DNA from: Halopiger xanaduensis SH-6
GTDB taxonomy: Archaea; Halobacteriota; Halobacteria; Halobacteriales; Natrialbaceae
Direction of reading: 5' to 3'
DNA: 64,000 bases
Assembly: GCF_000217715.1 (NCBI RefSeq)
Contig: NC_015666.1
Coordinates: 1,748,270 to 1,812,269 of the forward strand
The notes beneath the pieces were generated by a model, which saw nothing but the letters and a program-made list of their open reading frames with translations, had not been told where the DNA came from and did no database searches. Numbering within the stretch: position 1 is the first letter of the stretch; each line of letters starts with the position of its first letter. This document shows, piece after piece, positions 8,493 through 16,905 of the stretch. The position numbers and the translations under genes were made by a program.

Positions 8493-9158
8493 TCAGAATC
8501 CGAGATCGTCGTCGATCAGTACGAGCTGCGTGCGGTCGTCAACCCGTTCGTACTCCATGGAGACGAGCTTTCCGACGACGCTGCCCTGTCCGTAGACCTC
8601 CTGCGCGCGGGCGTCCTCGAGCGGGAGCGCGTACTCGCGGATGCGCTCGACGGCGGTCTCCCAGTCGGACTCGATCTTGTTCGTGCCCGCGACGAGGACG
8701 AGCGATTCGGCGCCGAAGGGCCAGGCGCCGACGGCGTTGCCCAGCGCGTTCGCGCCGAGAATTTCGCCGCTCTCGGCGATCGCGTTCGCGCCGTCGAAGA
8801 AGACGTCGGCGGTGGTCGCCTCGCGGCGACGGGTCGACCGTTCGTCCTCGTCGTCGATCTGCTCGAGGGCGTTGCCGACGTAGTCGAAGCCGTCGGCCTC
8901 CGCCAGCACGTCGGTGAAGCCGATCTCCTCGAGCGTCGTCGAGTGGCCGTCCATTACCTCGGCGCCGTCGGGGATCTGGTCGGTCAGGTGCTCCCGAGCA
9001 GCGTCTCCGTCGTCGAAGACGTGGACCTCGATATTTCGCTCCTCGACGTTGGAGACGACGGTCTCGAGCGTTTCCTCGTCCGGCCGGTCGTCGAAGCGGG
9101 CGGGATCGATCTCGAGGTCGTCGACGAAATCGTCCTTCGTGTAGTAGTCAGGTGCCAT
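8493..9158 (-). CDS. LUD-domain protein (LutC/YkgG-like)
   Basis: This is a 221-residue LUD (lactate utilisation) domain protein. The family motif cluster is clear: GAEVMDGHSTTLEEIGF near residue 70, then GANALGNAVGAWPFG and SLVLVAGTNKIESDWETAVERIREYALP. LutB (Fe-S) and LutA partners are not adjacent, so participation in a lactate oxidase complex is uncertain; stand-alone LUD proteins of this type are common in haloarchaea. The start at 9158 (MAPDYYTKDDF) is preferred because the open frame upstream has no family similarity. Confidence 0.82.
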   Translation of the reverse strand: MAPDYYTKDDFVDDLEIDPARFDDRPDEETLETVVSNVEERNIEVHVFDDGDAAREHLTDQIPDGAEVMDGHSTTLEEIGFTDVLAEADGFDYVGNALEQIDDEDERSTRRREATTADVFFDGANAIAESGEILGANALGNAVGAWPFGAESLVLVAGTNKIESDWETAVERIREYALPLEDARAQEVYGQGSVVGKLVSMEYERVDDRTQLVLIDDDLGF

Positions 9159-9258
9159 CGTCGCGGACGATTTGCCGCCGAGGCGGATCAGCGGCGGGCC
9201 TGAATACGTCGACGGCGCATCGCCGGACGGCGGGACTGGCGCCGACTGCGTCGGCCGA

Positions 9259-10089
9259 TCAGACTGCAAGCACCGTATCAACGATCAGCATCAGTGCGAA
9301 GCCGACGACGAAGGCTGCGGTTGCGATATCGGCGTGCCCGTGACCGTGGCTCGAGGGGACCAACTCGCGGAAGACGACGGCGATCATCGCGCCGGCGGCG
9401 AAGCCGGCCGCGACGGGGAACAGGTTCGAGACGAACGCGACCAGCGCGAAGCCGACGGCCGCGGCGATCGGTTCCGGGACGCCGCCCGACAGCGTCGTGT
9501 ACAGGAGGGTCCGCGGGCCGGAGATGCCGGCTCGGACCGAAGGAACGGCCATCGCGAACCCGTCGGGGACGTTCTGGACGGCGATCGCCGTCGCGATGGC
9601 CAGTCCCAGCGCGGCCTCGCCGCTGGCGAAGGCGATCCCGACGGCCAGCCCCTCGGGGACGTTGTGGATCGTGATCGCGGCGCCGACCAGCGCGGCCCGG
9701 CGGAGGTCGTCGCTGACTCCGTCTTCGGGACCCGTTTCGACGCGCTCCGACAGCGTCGGGAGGTCGCCGGCCGGATCGCGGAGTTTCGTCCCCTCGACCT
9801 GCTCGCCGGGAAAGAGCACGTGGATGTGCGGCAAGAGCGCGTTGCTCGCGAGCAGGAAGCCGCCGCCGGCGACGAGTCCCGCGACGACTTCGAACGGCGA
9901 GCCGAGCTCGAGGCCGGGGAGCACGAGCGCGAAGACGGCCGCGCCGACCATGATTCCCGACGCGAGGCCGAGCGAGCCGTCGTAGACGCGGTGGCTGATC
10001 CGATCGGTGAGCAACAGCGGCAAGGCGCCGATGCCGGTCGTGCAGCCGGCGAGCGTCGAAACGACGAGAACTTCCTCGAGCGACGACAT
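9259..10089 (-). CDS. ZIP family divalent metal transporter (GufA-like)
   Basis: This 276-residue polytopic protein has about eight membrane segments. It carries the GufA-type metal site ITIHNVPEGLAVG in TM4 and AVQNVPDGFAMA in TM5, and the usual histidine-containing variable loop. ZIP proteins bring Zn2+, Fe2+ or Mn2+ into the cytosol; which ion cannot be read here. The start at 10089 (MSSLEEVL) has a CGTTTGT element 27 nt upstream. It is divergent from the DUF7344-type regulator at 10217, with a perfect inverted repeat between them that could link metal uptake to that regulator. Confidence 0.9.
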   Translation of the reverse strand: MSSLEEVLVVSTLAGCTTGIGALPLLLTDRISHRVYDGSLGLASGIMVGAAVFALVLPGLELGSPFEVVAGLVAGGGFLLASNALLPHIHVLFPGEQVEGTKLRDPAGDLPTLSERVETGPEDGVSDDLRRAALVGAAITIHNVPEGLAVGIAFASGEAALGLAIATAIAVQNVPDGFAMAVPSVRAGISGPRTLLYTTLSGGVPEPIAAAVGFALVAFVSNLFPVAAGFAAGAMIAVVFRELVPSSHGHGHADIATAAFVVGFALMLIVDTVLAV

Positions 10090-10140
10090 ATCTGGCCGTT
10101 CGAAGCCGACGGACAAACGTTTGCCGGCTCTCGGCAGTCG

Positions 10141-10166
10141 TTTCGACCGGCGTATTCCGGTCGAAA
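10141..10166. promoter_or_regulatory. Perfect 10-bp inverted repeat in a divergent promoter
   Basis: TTTCGACCGG (10141-10150), spacer CGTATT, CCGGTCGAAA (10157-10166) form a perfect dyad between the ZIP transporter and the DUF7344-type regulator. The TATA-like element for the regulator (AGTTTA, 10186-10191) lies 20 nt downstream, and that for the transporter about 25 nt to the other side. This is the size and placement of a dimeric repressor or activator site. Confidence 0.5.
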
Positions 10167-10216
10167 ATATTATCGGTGGCGAAATAGTTTAGCCGGGTCG
10201 TGCGAAATCGAGGGTC

Positions 10217-10615
10217 ATGTCGTCCGTACGCTTCGAGAACGGGAAGCGAGTCATCCGGAACTGGGACCGGGTATTCGAGGCCGCGTCCGCCGAACCGCGG
10301 CGACAGATCGTCATCTCGCTGTCGGACGTTTCGCCGGACGAATCGGTGCCGCTGCCGGAGCGCGCGATCAACCCGAACGTCCCCGCCGATCCGGAGCCCC
10401 TGCGGCGCGACCTGCTCCATCGACACCTGCCGCTGTTAGCGGACTACGAGTTCGTCGAGTGGGAGGCCGATCCGCTCGTCGCGAGTCGCGGCCCCCGGTT
10501 CGCGGAGGTCGCGGCCGTGTTCGAGGCGATCCAGTCGTCCGCCGTAGCGCTTCCCGACTCGCTGGTGATCGGCTGTCAGCGACTCGAGCGGGAACAACAA
10601 TTCGACGATCGGTAG
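10217..10615 (+). CDS. DUF7344-type winged-helix protein (putative regulator)
   Basis: This 132-residue haloarchaeal protein resembles the ArsR-like DUF7344 winged-helix family. It has WDRVFEAASAEPRRQIVISL (the characteristic first helices), an LHRHLPLLADYEFVEWE segment typical of the wing region, and a C-terminal helix. Such proteins are presumed DNA-binding regulators. It starts 28 nt after a TTTA-type element. Its divergent neighbour is a ZIP transporter, with a perfect inverted repeat between them, so self-regulation or control of the transporter is possible. The family assignment rests on recognised segments rather than a search. Confidence 0.65.
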   Translation: MSSVRFENGKRVIRNWDRVFEAASAEPRRQIVISLSDVSPDESVPLPERAINPNVPADPEPLRRDLLHRHLPLLADYEFVEWEADPLVASRGPRFAEVAAVFEAIQSSAVALPDSLVIGCQRLEREQQFDDR

Positions 10616-10748
10616 CGATCGGCCACAGTTACAGTTCGGGACTGGTTGGCGATCGTCCGTAACTCCGAGCAGTTCGGCGATGACACTTTCTCTCTGACTG
10701 CGAAGGCGGCCGTGATCGGTGCGTACGAGGCGGGAATGGGATCGGCGC

Positions 10749-11402
10749 TCAATCGATCGTCAACTCGAGTTCCAGCAGCCCGAGATACGAATCGGCGTTC
10801 CCGCTGGTGCGGAACTCGGTCGGCGTCGCGTCGACGAACCGGTAGAACTCGTTTTGCGTGGACGGGACGACGTTCGAGCCGTCCTCGCGGCGGAGGTACG
10901 CGGGCGAGTCGGTCTGTCGGAGTTGGTCGGCCCGCTCGGTCCAGTCCTCGGGCCCGTAGAGGAAGACGCCGAACGAGAACCGGCCCGCGGTCAGCGCGTC
11001 GTGTTTCGTCTCGAACTGGTCGGCCTCCTCGATGCGGTACTCTTCGTCGCTCACCCAGGCGAGCGCCGCCACGCCCTGGGTCATGAGGAGGTAGAAGTCC
11101 CACGACACCGTCGCGTCGAAGACGGCCCACGTGTTCCGCGGGCCGACGGAGTCGACCTCGACGCTGAACGCCGGCCGACCCCGCGAGCCGGTCGGCTCGT
11201 GGACGAAGGTGGCGTCGTAGCCGGGCACGCGGATTCCGCGGTCGTGGTAGACGACGCCCTCGGGGTCGATCGGGAGCGAGCCCTCGCCGACAAGTTCGTC
11301 GACGAACTCGAGGACCTGAACGCCGCCCTCCTCCTCGAGGCGCTCGAGGAACGACGGGATTCGGTGGACTTCGGCCCAGGGGCGCTGGTTCGGCGCGCTC
11401 AT
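10749..11402 (-). CDS. Conserved haloarchaeal protein, unknown function
   Basis: I do not recognise a function for this 217-residue soluble, acidic protein. It contains GVVYHDRGIRVPGYDATFVHEP, TWAVFDATVSWDFYLLMTQG and FGVFLYGPEDWTERADQLRQ, and no membrane segments or metal-site motifs. The start at 11402 (MSAPNQRPW) is chosen because residues before it in the open frame are low complexity and overlap the promoter of rqcH. It is divergent from rqcH, with 262 nt between the two starts. Confidence 0.7.
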   Translation of the reverse strand: MSAPNQRPWAEVHRIPSFLERLEEEGGVQVLEFVDELVGEGSLPIDPEGVVYHDRGIRVPGYDATFVHEPTGSRGRPAFSVEVDSVGPRNTWAVFDATVSWDFYLLMTQGVAALAWVSDEEYRIEEADQFETKHDALTAGRFSFGVFLYGPEDWTERADQLRQTDSPAYLRREDGSNVVPSTQNEFYRFVDATPTEFRTSGNADSYLGLLELELTID

Positions 11403-11664
11403 CGTCTCAGCGACCTCCGTGGGCTTGCGGTCGAACTCGAGGGGCGATTCGAGCGCCGGGCGTCCGGGGCTCGCGTCGACGGACCGCTCGTCTCGGCGAC
11501 GATCGTGTGCATAGTTGTCCGAAACGGGCGGATTCGGATTAGGCTTTCCGACCTCGGGCCGCCGAAATCCACCGACTCGATCGCGATTCGGTCGCGCCGG
11601 TTCGGCGCCGTCGACCCGAGACGCGGAGCGACACGCCTTTTTGACCGCGCCGGGCACTTTCGGT

Positions 11665-13821
11665 ATGGACCAGAAGCGGGAGCTTACGAGCGTCGATCTC
11701 GCCGCCCTCGTCGAAGAACTCGGCGCGTACGAGGGCGCGAAGGTCGACAAGGCCTATCTTTACGGCGACGACCTCGTCCGGCTGAAGATGCGGGACTTCG
11801 ATCGGGGCCGCACCGAGTTGATCTTCGAGGTCGGCGAGGTCAAGCGCGCCCACACGGTCGCCCCCGAGCGAGTACCCGACGCCCCCGGCCGGCCGCCGCA
11901 GTTCGCGATGATGCTGCGCAACCGGCTCTCGGGCGCGGACTTCGCCGGCGTCGAGCAGTACGAGTTCGACCGCATCCTCGAGTTCACCTTCGAGCGCGAC
12001 GACGGTACCACCCGGATCATCGTCGAACTCTTCGGGCAGGGTAACGTCGCCGTCACCGACGGCGAGTACGAGGTGATCGACTGCCTCGAGACCGTCCGCC
12101 TGAAATCGCGAACCGTCGTCCCGGGCTCGCGCTACGAGTTCCCCGACACGCGGACGAACCCCCTGACGGTCTCGCGGGACGCGTTCTACCGGGAGATGGA
12201 CGACTCCGACACGGACGTCGTCCGGACGCTGGCGACGCAGCTCAACTTCGGTGGCCTCTACGCCGAGGAACTCTGTACCCGCGCCGGCGTCGAGAAGGCG
12301 ATGGACATCGCCGAGGCCGACGAGGACGTCTACGACCGGATCTACGAGGCAATCGAGCGACTCGCGCTCGATATCCGGAACGGGAACTTCGACCCGCGGC
12401 TGTACCTCGAGCGCGAGGACGACGACGACGGGAACGGGGATGACGAGGACGATGTTCAGGAGCGCGTCATCGACGTTACTCCCTTCCCGCTCGAGGAACA
12501 CGAAGCCGAAGGGTTGGTCGGCGAAGCCTACGACTCCTTTTTGACCGCGCTGGACGACTACTTCTTCCGGCTCGAACTCGAGGACGAGGAGGAGCCGGAC
12601 CCCACCGAACAGCGGCCCGACTTCGAGGAGGAGATCGCCAAACACGAGCGGATCATCGAGCAACAGCAGGGGGCGATCGAGGGCTTCGAGCAGGAAGCCG
12701 AGCAACTCCGCGAGAAGGCGGAACTGCTGTACGCCCGGTACGGCCTCGTCGACGACATCCTCTCGACGATCCGGAACGCCCGCGAACAGGACCGTCCCTG
12801 GGACGAGATCGAGGAGCGCTTCGAGGAGGGCAAGGAACGCGGTATCGAGGCCGCCGAGGCGGTCGTCGGCATCGACGGCAGCGAGGGGATCGTGACCGTC
12901 GATATCGACGGCGAGCGGATCGACCTCGAGGCCCGACAGGGCGTCGAGCAGAACGCGGACCGCCTCTACACCGAGGCCAAGCGCGTCGAGGAGAAGAAGG
13001 AAGGCGCGCTCGCGGCCATCGAGGACACCCGCGAGGACTTGGAGGAGGCCAAGCGCCGCCGCGAGCAGTGGGAGGCGGAGGACGCCGGCGAGGACGACGC
13101 GGACGACGAAGACGAGGGGGAAGACAAAGACTGGCTCTCGATGCCCTCCGTACCGATCCGCGAGAACGAGCCGTGGTACGATCGGTTCCGCTGGTTCCAC
13201 ACCAGCGACGACTACCTCGTGATCGGCGGCCGCAACGCCGACCAGAACGAGGAGATCGTCAAGAAGTACCTCGAGCCCGGCGACAAGGTGTTGCACACGC
13301 AGGCCCACGGCGGCCCCGTCACCGTGCTGAAGGCGACGGATCCGAGCGAGGCGTCCTCGAGCGACATCGAACTGCCCGACTCGAGCATCGAGGAGGCCGC
13401 GCAGTTCGCGGTCTCCTACTCCTCAGTCTGGAAGGACGGCCGCTACGCCGGCGACGTCTACGCCGTCGACTCGGATCAGGTGACCAAGACGCCCGAGAGC
13501 GGCGAATACCTCGAGAAGGGCGGGTTCGCGATCCGCGGCGATCGGACCTACTACGACGACACGCCGGTCGGCGTGGCCGTCGGGATCCAGTGCGAACCCT
13601 ACACCCGCGTCATCGGCGGCCCGCCGTCGGCTATCGAGGGGCAGGCCGAGACGACGATCGAACTCGAGCCCGGACGCTACGCCCAGGCCGACGCGGCAAA
13701 GCGGATGTACCGGCGGTTCCGCGAGCGGTTCGAAGACGAGTCGTTCGTCCGCAAGATCGCGAGTCCGGACCGAATTCAGCACTTCATGCCGCCGGGCGGA
13801 AGTCGGATCGCCGAGGAGTAG
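11665..13821 (+). CDS. rqcH: Ribosome quality control protein RqcH (NFACT family)
   Basis: This is an archaeal homologue of Rqc2/NEMF and bacterial RqcH (718 residues). These proteins bind stalled 50S subunits carrying peptidyl-tRNA and recruit tRNA for C-terminal tailing. The order is NFACT-N (from MDQKRELTSVDLAALVEEL, with RPPQFAMMLRNRLSG), a helical coiled-coil arm (about residues 320-470), and NFACT-R (about 490-640: WYDRFRWFHTSDDYLVIGGRNADQNE). Two acidic inserts (about 255-265 and 475-490) are halophilic linkers. The ATG at 11665 has a CCTTTTT element 26 nt upstream; a longer frame upstream is rejected. pelA, another rescue factor, lies about 3 kb downstream on the same strand. Confidence 0.92.
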   Translation: MDQKRELTSVDLAALVEELGAYEGAKVDKAYLYGDDLVRLKMRDFDRGRTELIFEVGEVKRAHTVAPERVPDAPGRPPQFAMMLRNRLSGADFAGVEQYEFDRILEFTFERDDGTTRIIVELFGQGNVAVTDGEYEVIDCLETVRLKSRTVVPGSRYEFPDTRTNPLTVSRDAFYREMDDSDTDVVRTLATQLNFGGLYAEELCTRAGVEKAMDIAEADEDVYDRIYEAIERLALDIRNGNFDPRLYLEREDDDDGNGDDEDDVQERVIDVTPFPLEEHEAEGLVGEAYDSFLTALDDYFFRLELEDEEEPDPTEQRPDFEEEIAKHERIIEQQQGAIEGFEQEAEQLREKAELLYARYGLVDDILSTIRNAREQDRPWDEIEERFEEGKERGIEAAEAVVGIDGSEGIVTVDIDGERIDLEARQGVEQNADRLYTEAKRVEEKKEGALAAIEDTREDLEEAKRRREQWEAEDAGEDDADDEDEGEDKDWLSMPSVPIRENEPWYDRFRWFHTSDDYLVIGGRNADQNEEIVKKYLEPGDKVLHTQAHGGPVTVLKATDPSEASSSDIELPDSSIEEAAQFAVSYSSVWKDGRYAGDVYAVDSDQVTKTPESGEYLEKGGFAIRGDRTYYDDTPVGVAVGIQCEPYTRVIGGPPSAIEGQAETTIELEPGRYAQADAAKRMYRRFRERFEDESFVRKIASPDRIQHFMPPGGSRIAEE

Positions 13822-14085
13822 CCTCGCTGCGTTCGGAACGGATCCGGCCCTCGACGTCGATTTCGCACCCGAGAGTGGCGCGAGACTCGAGTCCGATTCG
13901 GCTCGGTCGCTGAAATCGAATCGCGATCGAATCCACACGTGGTATATATACGACTCGTTTGATCGCGTCGGTTCGCGCCCCACCGGCGGCCGAAACCCGC
14001 GATTACTCGCGCGACTCGAGCCCCCCTGTCGAACACCGATTAGCTTCGGAACAACCCTCATAACGGCGGGGCCGATAGGACGGGT
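13822..14085. other. Intergenic region with an unassigned TATA element
   Basis: No open frame in this 264-nt space looks coding. At 13940-13950 there is a GTATATATAC sequence, one of the strongest TATA-like elements in the window, about 140 nt upstream of the next start codon. The 14086 gene has its own weak element (CATAAC, about 14061). A small non-coding RNA or a long leader starting near 13970 is possible but unsupported. Confidence 0.3.
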
Positions 14086-14421
14086 GTGATCGCTCTAGCT
14101 TCGTCGATCGGCAGCATCGCACTGGTAGCCGGGCCGCTGCAGAGCGATACGACGACGCTCGGGATCGCCGCTGCGATCGTCTTCGCGCTGGTCGTGTTTA
14201 TAGCCGTCATGGTGTACCTCGCGTTCGGCCCGCACAACACCGTCCTGCAGGACGACGAGACGCCGATCGGCCGCGACCGATCGGTTGCCGGCGAATCCGG
14301 AGCCGAATCCGAATCCGACTCCGACTCCGACGCGGACGCGAACGCGGTGCAGGGTCAGCCGGACGAGCCCCGCGCGAACGCCGGCGAGGGAACCGAAACG
14401 GACGGCGCCTCGAGCACGTAG
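14086..14421 (+). CDS. Single-pass membrane protein with acidic Ser-Asp tail
   Basis: This 111-residue protein has a hydrophobic N-terminal half (TM at about residues 25-47) and a very acidic, Ser/Asp/Glu-rich C-terminal half resembling a halophilic linker. It starts with GTG; a CATAAC element lies about 25 nt upstream. No family is recognised. The tail could be extracellular or cytoplasmic; the RD-rich stretch after the helix does not settle topology. Confidence 0.55.
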   Translation: MIALASSIGSIALVAGPLQSDTTTLGIAAAIVFALVVFIAVMVYLAFGPHNTVLQDDETPIGRDRSVAGESGAESESDSDSDADANAVQGQPDEPRANAGEGTETDGASST

Positions 14422-14486
14422 TCGGCGAAACCGCCCCCGGCAGCGCCATGGGCAGCGTACACGGCCCCCGGCGGTGACCGTCCGCT

Positions 14487-14750
14487 ATGCCGGAACTCGG
14501 AACCGCAACGATCGTCTACGAAACGTCGGACGGCGACGTCGAGGAGGTCGACGTCGACAACGACCACATCGCGTACTTCCAGGATCACTGGCTGTTCGCT
14601 TACGATATCGACGACGAGGGGAACGATATCGTCCGGCGAGTACCGCACAATCGCGTCTACTACGTCGAGCGCTCAGTAGAGGAACTCGAGGACACATTCG
14701 ATACGGCCGTCGACAAGGCCAAGGACAAACTCCAGAAGCTCGGAGACTGA
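14487..14750 (+). CDS. Small conserved haloarchaeal protein, paralogue of 32444-32641
   Basis: This 87-residue acidic protein is built of short beta strands (GTATIVYETSDGDVEEVDVD, DHIAYFQDHWLFAYD, RRVPHNRVYYVE) and ends in an amphipathic helix (DTFDTAVDKAKDKLQKL). Its layout (ATIxYE, DG, EE, DHI, VP, R, Y) matches the 65-residue protein at 32444, so the two are probably paralogues. Function is unknown; a small beta-barrel or adaptor fold is a guess. Confidence 0.65.
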   Translation: MPELGTATIVYETSDGDVEEVDVDNDHIAYFQDHWLFAYDIDDEGNDIVRRVPHNRVYYVERSVEELEDTFDTAVDKAKDKLQKLGD

Positions 14751-14781
14751 CAGCCGCGAGGGTGTTCGACTCGCTCGAGGA

Positions 14782-16062
14782 TCAGGCGTAGCCGCCCCGC
14801 GGGAGTCGGCCGGCGCGGGCGAGGACGGCCATGGCGACGGCGATGGCGGCGACGAAGAACACGTAGCCGCGGAAGACTGCCGTGTAACCGAGGCCAGCCT
14901 GAGCGAAGGCGCCGACGGCGACGCTGCCGGTCGCCTGAATGAGCATCATCGTCGCGCTGAAACCCGCGTAGGCGCTGGCGCGGTTCTCGTCGGGCAGCGA
15001 GTCGAGCAGGTAGGCGTCGGCCACCGGGAAGAGACAGTGGATGATCAGTCCCATCGCGACCGTGACGGCGGCGATCGCGACGAGCCCCTCGACGACGGTG
15101 ACGGCGGCGAGGCAGGCGACGAACCCGACGAGCGTCGCGAGCAGTACGGGGAGATAGGAGAACCGATCCGCGAGGCGGCCGGCGATGACGAACGACGGGA
15201 CGCCGGCGGCGAACAGCACCGTCAGCAGGGTCGTTCCAGTCTCGGAGGGGATCCCCTTCGCGGCGCCGAGGTACGTGACGTAGAAGTTGAACACGCCCTG
15301 CCAGACGAAGCCGGTGAAGCCGACGAAGACGATGCCGACGGCGATCAGCCGCCACTGCGCGCGGATCGCGGCGAGGAAGTCACGGTCGTCAGCGCCGGCG
15401 TTCGGCATCTCGGCGCGCCGGACGGCGAACAGGAAGGCCACGGTGAGCAGAAACGCGAGGACGGCGAGCGCGCCGAAGACGAGCCGCCACGAGCCGCGGA
15501 CGATCGCGACCGAGACCAGTATCGGCGCCGTGACGGCGGCGATCTGGGAGAACATCCCGCGGACCCCGACCGCGAGGCCGACCCGCTCGGGGAAGAGTTC
15601 GCTCACGAGTGGATTCGCGGCGATAAAGAAGATGCCCGTCGCGAGGCCAACGAGCAAGGCGCCGGCGATGGTGAACCAGATGCCTGGCGAGAGCGCGGTC
15701 AGCGCGGACGTGACGCTGAGGAAGAGCCCCATTCCGAGAAGAGCGCGGTGCCGGCTGATCCGCGTCAGGAGATAGCCCGTCGGCAGCCGGGAGAGCGCGC
15801 TGCCGACCCAGACGGCCGTCGCCGCCAGCCCCGCCGTCGCCGGCGCGACGCCGGACTGGATGAAGAAATCGACCAGCGGCGCGAACGCGATCCGACCGGT
15901 GTTCACCAGAAACGAGAACACGCAGATCGTCCCGAACACGCCGAGCCGGCCCGACGGTTCCGGCAGTCGCGTGCCGATCATCGGCGCGACGAGTCGAGGC
16001 GGCAAACCGTCCGTCGCTTCGACCGCTCCGCTCGCGTGCTTCCGACTGCCGGCGACGTCCAT
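14782..16062 (-). CDS. Major facilitator superfamily transporter
   Basis: This 426-residue protein has about twelve membrane segments and an MFS-type loop after TM2 (ALSRLPTGYLLTRISRHR). Conserved charged positions also occur at the start of the second half (GRLADRFSYLPVLLATL). The substrate cannot be inferred; the overall look is of a haloarchaeal drug- or metabolite-exporter type. The first 27 residues are hydrophilic and the frame offers an alternative start at 15981 (MIGTRLPEPSG). It is convergent with the small gene at 14487 and is not in an obvious operon. Confidence 0.85.
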   Translation of the reverse strand: MDVAGSRKHASGAVEATDGLPPRLVAPMIGTRLPEPSGRLGVFGTICVFSFLVNTGRIAFAPLVDFFIQSGVAPATAGLAATAVWVGSALSRLPTGYLLTRISRHRALLGMGLFLSVTSALTALSPGIWFTIAGALLVGLATGIFFIAANPLVSELFPERVGLAVGVRGMFSQIAAVTAPILVSVAIVRGSWRLVFGALAVLAFLLTVAFLFAVRRAEMPNAGADDRDFLAAIRAQWRLIAVGIVFVGFTGFVWQGVFNFYVTYLGAAKGIPSETGTTLLTVLFAAGVPSFVIAGRLADRFSYLPVLLATLVGFVACLAAVTVVEGLVAIAAVTVAMGLIIHCLFPVADAYLLDSLPDENRASAYAGFSATMMLIQATGSVAVGAFAQAGLGYTAVFRGYVFFVAAIAVAMAVLARAGRLPRGGYA

Positions 16063-16206
16063 CCCGGATCCATTCGTAGAGACACGACTACCGGTCTCTA
16101 CGGTACGGAGTTGAATCTCTCGATTTGTGATATCCGGTCGCGGTTCTCGAGCGCGAAGCGATACCGACCGCTGACAACCGTGATCCGGGCGGTATCCGGA
16201 CCTGGA

Positions 16207-16761
16207 TTACGACGCCCCGTCCACGGCGCCGCCGTCGTTGGCGGCGTCGCTCGAGTCCTGCGTCGGGTTCTCGTCGATGCGGTCGCGCCACTGCTGCTGG
16301 CTCGCGTCGTGGGACGCGCCGAGGGCGATCAGGAAGCCGATGATCGCGGTCACGACCGCGATGCTGCCGACGCCGACGACGGCGATTTGGAAGACGGTTC
16401 CCGAGAGAACCTGTGCCGAAGTCAACAGCGAGACCGCCGTGACGGCCGCGATGAGCACGAGGAGGCGACCGAACCGGCCGGTCGCGAGTCCCTGACTGAA
16501 TTCGTCGTCGGTGTCCAGCAGCTCGTTCAGGATACCCTCGTACTCGTCGTCGGTCGCGACGTTTCCGAGCGAGTGGAGCGAGTGGGCGATCCACAGGCCC
16601 GCGGTGACGTTGAGCAGTGCGACGAACGAGATCCGTCCCAGCTCTCCGCCGACGACCAGTCCCGCGAGAATCGCGTTCACGAACGCGATGGCCATGAGTC
16701 CGTGGGTCGCGAGCGAGCGGGTTCCGAAGTCCTCGAGCAGCGTTACGTGTGCGAGCTTCAT
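16207..16761 (-). CDS. Four-TM membrane protein, unknown function
   Basis: This 184-residue protein has four predicted membrane segments (SLATHGLMAIAFVNAILAGL, ISFVALLNVTAGLWIAHSL, LLVLIAAVTAVSLLTSAQVL and IAVVGVGSIAVVTAIIGFLI). A long acidic stretch lies between the second and third and a polar tail at the end. The ATG at 16761 (MKLAHVTLLEDF) is chosen because the upstream open frame is arginine-rich and overlaps the divergent pelA promoter. No family is recognised. Confidence 0.65.
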   Translation of the reverse strand: MKLAHVTLLEDFGTRSLATHGLMAIAFVNAILAGLVVGGELGRISFVALLNVTAGLWIAHSLHSLGNVATDDEYEGILNELLDTDDEFSQGLATGRFGRLLVLIAAVTAVSLLTSAQVLSGTVFQIAVVGVGSIAVVTAIIGFLIALGASHDASQQQWRDRIDENPTQDSSDAANDGGAVDGAS

Positions 16762-16905
16762 GTATGATATTGGTTCGCAATGGGGATACGGATCGTCCCT
16801 AACAGTGGCAACCCCACCGCGTCGTCGCCGACGAACCCGATCCTCGAGCGCCCTCGCGGTCGAGGGATCGCAGCCCACTTATCACCGCCGCGTGAAGCCA
16901 CGCGC

